Shown: piece by piece, positions 5,866 through 9,398 of the stretch
Position numbering within the stretch: the first letter of the stretch is position 1
How the letters are laid out: each line of letters starts with the position of its first letter
Assembly: GCA_027084065.1 (NCBI GenBank)
Contig: JALWLR010000288.1
Coordinates: forward strand, 1 to 9,398
Source: Helicobacteraceae bacterium
Lineage (GTDB): Bacteria > Campylobacterota > Campylobacteria > Campylobacterales > Sulfurimonadaceae
Direction of reading: 5' to 3'
Length of the DNA stretch: 9,398 nucleotides
Made by a program: the position numbers and the translations under genes
Notes under the pieces: generated by a model
Databases searched by the model: none
What the model was told of the DNA's origin: nothing
Seen by the model: the letters and a program-made list of their open reading frames with translations, nothing else

Positions 5866-6264
5866 TTAATAATATTGTAAAGCTATCATTTCAAGCGATA
5901 TAGCAATTATAATTATAATTCCATATTTGGATTTAACGCCAAAAAATGAGCGCCTATTTTCATATTCACTGCGTTTTTCTTGTTGTTGTACAACTTTGTA
6001 GTTTAAAAGTTCCAAATTAGCTAAAACCTCTGGCGGCATTTCACTACTTCTTTTTGGAGAGATAGGTTTTCTTGTTTTGGCAACTTCTTTTAGCAAAGCA
6101 TCGGCTTCGTAGATTAGTTTCATTCTTGGATTTGGTCTATTAGCAGTTCTTATTGCATCTTGTATCAATTTTTTTTCCTCTTCGCTAAACTCAAACCGTC
6201 CCAACACTCTTTCAGCGGAGCCGTTTTTGAAAAACTCTATGGTTATTTGCTTTTCGATATCCAT
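5866..6264 (-). CDS. Uncharacterised protein with a C-terminal membrane anchor
   Basis: I do not recognise this 132-aa protein. Residues 1-110 are charged and soluble-looking: a beta-like start (QITIEFFKNGSAERVLGRFEF), a helix SEEEKKLIQDAIRTA (27-41), then a Lys/Pro segment KTRKPISPKRSSEMPPEV (63-80). Residues 114-132 (YGIIIIIAISLEMIALQYY) form a single hydrophobic helix at the very end, so it should sit with its body in the cytoplasm, tail-anchored. Arg/Lys before the helix fits that orientation. ATG 6264 has GGGA 8 nt upstream; TATAAT at 6309-6314 could be the promoter, and a terminator lies 80 bp past the stop. It lies downstream of the HIRAN gene in the same direction, 212 bp away, so it may be a separate unit. 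Confidence 0.6.
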   Translation of the reverse strand: MDIEKQITIEFFKNGSAERVLGRFEFSEEEKKLIQDAIRTANRPNPRMKLIYEADALLKEVAKTRKPISPKRSSEMPPEVLANLELLNYKVVQQQEKRSEYENRRSFFGVKSKYGIIIIIAISLEMIALQYY

Positions 6265-6308
6265 TGATTATTCCCATCAAAAGTTTGTATAAAAAAATGA
6301 TTTGTAAT

Positions 6309-6314
6309 ATTATA
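6309..6314 (-). promoter_or_regulatory. -10 box for the membrane-anchored protein gene
   Basis: TATAAT on the minus strand lies 45 bp upstream of ATG 6264. No consensus -35 is visible. The 212-bp gap 6265-6476 otherwise holds a possible broken micro-gene (6319-6457) and a run of ten A (T on the minus strand). Confidence 0.4.
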
Positions 6315-6318
6315 AACA

Positions 6319-6457
6319 TTAGGATATTACATTAGCCTTATTATTTTGTTGCAGTAGCTTTAAAAACAAAATCAAAAAAAAAAGCAAAAACATCTCTCTA
6401 CCGCCGTCGTAACCGGTACTACCAAAGAATTCCTAATGCAGTTGCTCCAAAAATCAT
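6319..6457 (-). pseudogene. Possible frameshifted micro-gene for a small membrane protein
   Basis: Twenty bases past the HIRAN stop, ATG 6457 opens MIFGATALGILW then a stop. One frame over, the sequence continues FFGSTGYDGGREMFLLFFL and a hydrophobic helix followed by KLLQQNNKANVIS and a stop at 6319. Total length is 46 codons plus one base, so losing one base near TTCTTTGG would join them into a glycine-rich, one-helix protein of about 45 residues. Met at 6393 alone would give a 24-aa hydrophobic peptide. No strong ribosome site is seen. The reading is speculative; the stretch could be simple AT-rich spacer. Confidence 0.22.
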
Positions 6458-6476
6458 TTTTCATATACTTCACTTT

Positions 6477-7079
6477 CTATGCGTATATCATAATTTTTAT
6501 AGCCACTCCATCTTCATCCCATTTTAGCTTTCTTATCTGTGCAAAGAGTTCTACGCCAAAGTCTAACATCTGTGAGAGAAAAAGATTATGTCTTGCCGGT
6601 ATATAACCAAGTTTCTCACCTTTTAGTGTTGTTACTTTGACCGCTTTTTCATCGTGTGGATTCTCTTTTTCTCTGACAAGCTTCACATCATCGCCGATTT
6701 GTAGAGTATAAAAGATTTCGGTAATGTTGGCTGCGTACTGTGTACCTGCAAGATAAATGCTCCCCACAAATCTCCCTTTTGTCTCATCCGGCAGGTAAAC
6801 TTCGCTTAGATAATGACACAAAAGCCTTGCACACTCTTTTGCAAGTGATGAAGTAGAAAAGGCAAGCGTATCATTTTCTATTCTAAAAAGCTTTTTGTAT
6901 TCTGTTATCTCTTCAAGTGTAATACTCTCTTGCTCAAGAAGATTTTGGAAATAATCAAAAAGCTCTTTAAATTCGTCCGTTTCCTCCTGAGTCTTGCTTA
7001 CCTTTTTTTGCTGCGCAAGCGGCATTGCCTCTATGAGTGTTTTGAAATGGTTTTCCAATGTGTATCTTTTTATCAACAT
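6477..7079 (-). CDS. HIRAN-domain protein
   Basis: The 200-aa protein has a helical N-terminal half (1-100) that I do not recognise and a HIRAN domain at about 104-198. The domain shows the hallmarks: FVGSIYLAGTQYAA (104-117), KLVREKENPHDEKAVKV (133-149) and KLGYIPARHN (156-165). HIRAN domains bind DNA ends, notably 3' single-stranded ends (as in HLTF), and in bacteria occur alone or fused to helicases and nucleases; no enzyme domain is visible here, so its job may be sensing DNA damage or phage DNA (inference). ATG 7079 has AAAGGAT about 6 nt upstream. The gene is divergent from the WYL regulator across a 72-bp gap in which the two -10 boxes overlap, so joint control is likely. Confidence 0.87.
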   Translation of the reverse strand: MLIKRYTLENHFKTLIEAMPLAQQKKVSKTQEETDEFKELFDYFQNLLEQESITLEEITEYKKLFRIENDTLAFSTSSLAKECARLLCHYLSEVYLPDETKGRFVGSIYLAGTQYAANITEIFYTLQIGDDVKLVREKENPHDEKAVKVTTLKGEKLGYIPARHNLFLSQMLDFGVELFAQIRKLKWDEDGVAIKIMIYA

Positions 7080-7100
7080 CGCACATCCTTTCTATTTTTG

Positions 7101-7134
7101 TGTTATTATGCGCTACTAAAAAGACAGCGTGATG
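7101..7134. promoter_or_regulatory. Overlapping divergent promoters of the HIRAN and WYL genes, with putative operator
   Basis: On the plus strand an extended -10, TG-T-TATTAT (7101-7109), points to the WYL gene. On the minus strand CATAAT (7110-7105) points to the HIRAN gene, so both boxes use the same bases. The 13-bp motif AGACAGCGTGATG (7122-7134) sits in the WYL leader just past its transcript start, and near the -35 of the HIRAN promoter. A protein bound there could repress both. Confidence 0.5.
7122..7134 (+). repeat. 13-bp motif, copy 1
   Basis: AGACAGCGTGATG. The reverse complement of 8071-8083 is AGACAGCGTTATG, identical at 12 of 13 positions. Both copies sit in intergenic promoter regions flanking the WYL regulator gene. 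Confidence 0.55.
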
Positions 7135-7151
7135 TCCGAAAAGGAGCATTG

Positions 7152-8075
7152 ATGGCAAAATTGCAAGATTATGACAAAATACTCACTCGACTTACTATCA
7201 TACTACAAAGACTCTATGAGGGTGAAGTTCTTGGAGTAAAAGAGTTGGCAGAAGAGTTCAATGTCTCTACAAAGACGATACAACGAGATTTCAATGAACG
7301 ACTCATTCGCTTTCCTATAGAAAAAATAGGTCATAAATGGAAAATGCAAGCCGGGCATAACCTCACAAAGGAGCGTAGTGCCGAAGAAGTTTTGGTTATT
7401 GAGATGCTTGAGAATATTGCCAAAAGTATTGGAGCCGGATTTGGAGCAAAAGCAAGACATCTCTTTTCAAAGCTTCAAAATCCCATCCATAGTCCAATCT
7501 ACTCAAAAACTATCATTGAAGATATCTCCGACAAACTTGAACTGTTTCAAAAAGTGGAACAAGCATTGGAGCATAATAACACCGTTACATTTGAATATAC
7601 CGGCAAAAAACGCCATATACGCCCATATAAAATAGTCTCTTTTGAGGGATACTGGTATCTTTATGGCGAAGAGTTACCGGAAGAAAAACTTAAAACCTTT
7701 TACTTTAAAGATATCGTTCATTTAAAGGTGACAAAAGAGCATTTCACACCAAAATCACAAAATTACAAAGTATTAGAAAGAGCCATAAATGCCTGGTTCG
7801 AGCCAAATAACGAAAGTTTCGAGGTAACACTGCACGCATCTGCATCCATAGCAAAATATTTCCAGCGCCGTCCACTTGCTATCACACAAAAGATTGTCAA
7901 ACTCTATAAAGATGGGAGTATGGATATATCCGTATTGGCGACATCAAACAATGAGGTACTCCATGAAGTAAAACGCTGGATGCCTGATTTAGTAGTGATA
8001 GACCCGCAACAGTTAGCAAAAGAGGCGAAAGATATCGCTCAAAAATTTATAACCCAACAAGAAAAACAGACATAA
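7152..8075 (+). CDS. HTH-WYL-WCX transcription regulator (YafY/PafC-like)
   Basis: The 307-aa protein is a DNA-binding regulator. Residues about 8-62 are a DeoR-type helix-turn-helix (GVKELAEEFNVSTKTIQRDF, recognition helix near 40-51). A WYL domain follows (about 135-200) with the signature triplet Trp168-Tyr169-Leu170 in GYWYLYGEE and the RPYKIV and TFYFKDI strands. The C-terminal WCX extension (about 213-300) includes NAWFEPNNESFEV and VVIDPQQLAKEA. WYL domains bind ligands such as nucleic acids or nucleotides, and WYL regulators often control phage-defence genes (for example CapW and BrxR). ATG 7152 has AAGGAG 5 nt upstream; an open frame extends upstream to 6930 but is antisense to the HIRAN gene. 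The likely targets are its own promoter, HIRAN and the micro-protein gene downstream. Confidence 0.93.
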   Translation: MAKLQDYDKILTRLTIILQRLYEGEVLGVKELAEEFNVSTKTIQRDFNERLIRFPIEKIGHKWKMQAGHNLTKERSAEEVLVIEMLENIAKSIGAGFGAKARHLFSKLQNPIHSPIYSKTIIEDISDKLELFQKVEQALEHNNTVTFEYTGKKRHIRPYKIVSFEGYWYLYGEELPEEKLKTFYFKDIVHLKVTKEHFTPKSQNYKVLERAINAWFEPNNESFEVTLHASASIAKYFQRRPLAITQKIVKLYKDGSMDISVLATSNNEVLHEVKRWMPDLVVIDPQQLAKEAKDIAQKFITQQEKQT

Positions 8076-8083
8076 CGCTGTCT
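8071..8083 (-). repeat. 13-bp motif, copy 2
   Basis: Minus-strand AGACAGCGTTATG, one mismatch from copy 1 at 7122-7134. It overlaps the WYL stop codon and lies 37 bp before the micro-protein start, just upstream of the candidate -10 TAAAAT at 8095-8100. Confidence 0.55.
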
Positions 8084-8094
8084 ATAAGTCATAG

Positions 8095-8100
8095 TAAAAT
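8095..8100 (+). promoter_or_regulatory. Candidate -10 for the micro-protein gene
   Basis: TAAAAT (one mismatch from TATAAT) would start a transcript near 8107, with the AAAAAGGGG ribosome site right behind. No -35 is seen. The gene may instead be read through from the WYL gene, 44 bp upstream. Confidence 0.3.
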
Positions 8101-8119
8101 ACAACAAAAAGGGGTTTCT

Positions 8120-8284
8120 ATGGAGATTGTTGTCTTTCTTGTAGTGCTTATCGCATTTGCTGCATTTATCGCGCTTATCGTCAAAGTCGGCGAAATGGCA
8201 TTTCGCAATCCTCTTGCTTTCTTGTTTGCGCTTATTGGCTTTGGCTTTTTGTTTGGAGATGATGATTGTGATTGTGATATGTAA
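8120..8284 (+). CDS. 54-aa two-helix membrane protein with Asp/Cys tail
   Basis: ATG 8120 has a strong ribosome site (AAAAAGGGG, about 5 nt upstream) and opens a 54-codon frame. Residues 3-21 (IVVFLVVLIAFAAFIALIV) form a first membrane helix. A short loop KVGEMAFRNP (22-31) is followed by a second helix LAFLFALIGFGFLFG (32-46), and the protein ends GDDDCDCDM (46-54). The acidic CxC tail could bind a metal or form a disulphide; this is inference. I know no family with this tail. It lies 44 bp after the WYL gene in the same direction and shares the 13-bp motif upstream, so it may be an effector controlled by that regulator. Its stop is 13 bp from the stop of the convergent res gene. Ribosome site, helices and clean frame support a real gene, though it is short. 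Confidence 0.62.
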   Translation: MEIVVFLVVLIAFAAFIALIVKVGEMAFRNPLAFLFALIGFGFLFGDDDCDCDM

Positions 8285-8297
8285 GCATACAATCTTT

Positions 8298-9398
8298 TCA
8301 TTTCACTATCTTCATCAATGCATCAAAACTATCGACAATGTCGTATTTCACGCGGTTTGAAGTGATTTTCTCAAAAAAGCGTCTTGCACACTCTATCTTC
8401 ATCTCTTCGATTTTACGAAGCTGGATTTTTGAGATACCCCCTTTGGTTTCGGCTACAAAAAAGATATGCTTCACACTCCCTTCATCAAATGCTATCGCCC
8501 AGTCGGGGTTGTACTCTCCAACGGGTGTGGGGATAAAAAAGCTTGATGGAAGTTTGGCATACACCACCACTTCGTTGGCGCTATCAAGCTCCTTTGCAAA
8601 CTCTGTTTCTGTTTTTGAGTCACTTGCCAAAAACTCATACACATGTTTCTTTACCTCTTCAAGCCTTGAAGCTTCATAACTTTGAGGAACAAATATATCT
8701 TCAAGAGTGTAACTTCCCTCTTGCTTGTCATACGAGAGGTGCTCTACAACCTTCATAGCCTTTTGCTCATTGATGATGCGCACGCACTCACGCACAAACT
8801 CTTCGGGATTCTTTTTAAAGTTGGCGAAGGTTTTTTGACTTATGGCTTGCAAAATCTTGGCGATTGTCTTTCGAGTTAATTTCGTAGCAAGCGCTATCTC
8901 ACCGATAAGGTCGTAGCGAACAGATGAATATATCGATACTTGCTCTTGCTCTGTTTTACTCTCTGTCTGTTTAAGAGCTTGGGTATGTTTCAAATCCTCT
9001 GCGCTTATATCGCTTTGCATCTCACCCGTTACAACTTTATAGGAGATAGAAGCTACTTTTAACTCTCTATCAAGTGCGTTTATAGCACTTTGGATGAGTT
9101 CATCACTATCAAAATCAACCGCATAAACCGCTTTTTTATTGATATGCTCCCACAGTGCCAAAAACTCTCTTTTATGGAGATTTCCCTTGTTAAGAGGATT
9201 GCTTTTTTTACTAAATTCATTTTCGATTTTTGGCAAGTTGGCATCACTGACAACGGAATCGACAAGCAAGAAAACATGCTCTTTTATAGGTTCAAGCTCC
9301 TCTGGCAAAGGTGCAAGCCTGCCTTCCTCTTTTGCTTTTACGAACTCTGGTGTAAGATGTTTTTTCATATCAACATAGCCGTTTCGGATAAGATAAGT
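8298..9398 (-). CDS. Type III restriction endonuclease, Res subunit, C-terminal part (5' end off the right edge)
   Basis: The minus-strand frame is open from the right edge (TYLIRNGYVDMKKHLTPEF...) to the stop at 8298, giving 366 residues; the ATG at 9368 is internal, because coding sequence runs through it. Res subunits pair with a Mod methylase, use an N-terminal ATPase/helicase to move on DNA, and cut with a C-terminal nuclease. The nuclease core is visible: YNPDWAIAF (catalytic Asp codon 8502-8504), then IFFVAETKGG (Glu 8448-8450, Lys 8442-8444), a complete PD-ExK motif. Helicase motifs, and presumably mod, lie beyond the window. The last 379 bp are nearly identical to the wreck at 4235-4530, but this copy ends IVK and TGA rather than IVREP. 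Function is likely if the rest of the gene is intact. Confidence 0.9.
   Translation of the reverse strand, partial: TYLIRNGYVDMKKHLTPEFVKAKEEGRLAPLPEELEPIKEHVFLLVDSVVSDANLPKIENEFSKKSNPLNKGNLHKREFLALWEHINKKAVYAVDFDSDELIQSAINALDRELKVASISYKVVTGEMQSDISAEDLKHTQALKQTESKTEQEQVSIYSSVRYDLIGEIALATKLTRKTIAKILQAISQKTFANFKKNPEEFVRECVRIINEQKAMKVVEHLSYDKQEGSYTLEDIFVPQSYEASRLEEVKKHVYEFLASDSKTETEFAKELDSANEVVVYAKLPSSFFIPTPVGEYNPDWAIAFDEGSVKHIFFVAETKGGISKIQLRKIEEMKIECARRFFEKITSNRVKYDIVDSFDALMKIVK
8305..8683 (-). repeat. Right direct repeat (res 3' end)
   Basis: Same orientation as 4235-4530 with four base differences and 83 bp extra. The two copies are 4070 bp apart, start to start. The 83 bp lie between CTTCATC at 8397-8403 and at 8480-8486. 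Confidence 0.95.

Noticed and set aside
6343..6372. Inverted repeat ATTTTGTT / AACAAAAT
   Set aside because: It is pure AT-rich sequence with a 14-nt loop and overlaps the possible micro-gene; not stable enough to call a hairpin.
6930..7151. Extended N-terminus of the WYL regulator from 6930
   Set aside because: It is antisense to the HIRAN gene and hydrophobic by chance; ATG 7152 has a strong ribosome site and gives the usual HTH start.
8338..8758. Plus-strand frames opposite the res C-terminus, also at 4205-4526
   Set aside because: They are antisense shadows that appear in both repeats only because the repeats are near-identical.
9366..9368. ATG 9368 as the true start of the right-hand restriction gene
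   Set aside because: The frame stays open to the window edge, the upstream codons read as typical Res sequence, and a free-standing 356-aa start would lack the helicase part and a ribosome site.

Overview
The window looks like a chromosome segment from a low-GC Campylobacterota (Epsilonproteobacteria), most like the Sulfurimonas/Sulfuricurvum group. This rests on the AT-rich sequence, the style of the flagellar lipoprotein FlgH, a sigma-54-type promoter in front of it, and a type III restriction gene of the kind common in this phylum. The species cannot be named from sequence reading alone.

The left part (1-4112) is ordinary chromosome. A periplasmic transglutaminase-like protein (runs off the left edge) follows and overlaps flgH on the minus strand. 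flgH is divergent from a small GatB/YqeY-domain gene, and the 62-bp gap holds two overlapping promoters. The YqeY gene converges on, and overlaps by 23 bp, a membrane PAS-GGDEF diguanylate cyclase gene.

The right part (about 4222-9398) is an accessory, defence-island-like region. It is bracketed by two same-orientation copies of the 3' end of a type III restriction endonuclease (res) gene. The right copy (8298-9398) is the C-terminus of a gene that continues past the window and keeps its PD-ExK nuclease motif. The left copy (4222-4598) is a wreck: the first ~24 codons of a res gene joined out of frame to the last ~100 codons, with a further 83-bp deletion that removes the catalytic ExK. Between the copies lie, left to right: an AT-rich regulatory-looking stretch with tandem dyads; a short winged-helix ORF resembling the C-terminus of Fic proteins; a ribbon-helix-helix/RelE-type toxin-antitoxin operon with a palindromic operator on its -10; a gene for an unrecognised protein with a C-terminal membrane anchor; and a HIRAN-domain gene divergent from an HTH-WYL-WCX transcription regulator, which is followed by an unannotated 54-aa two-helix membrane protein with an Asp/Cys tail.

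The most interesting unit is the HIRAN / WYL regulator / micro-membrane-protein cassette (about 6319-8284). A 13-bp motif (12/13 identical, inverted) occurs both in the HIRAN-WYL divergent promoter and just upstream of the micro-protein gene, suggesting that the WYL protein controls both. The whole 4.07-kb block lies between direct repeats of about 98.6 % identity, so it could be lost by homologous recombination. No tRNA, rRNA, CRISPR array, transposase or integrase was seen.
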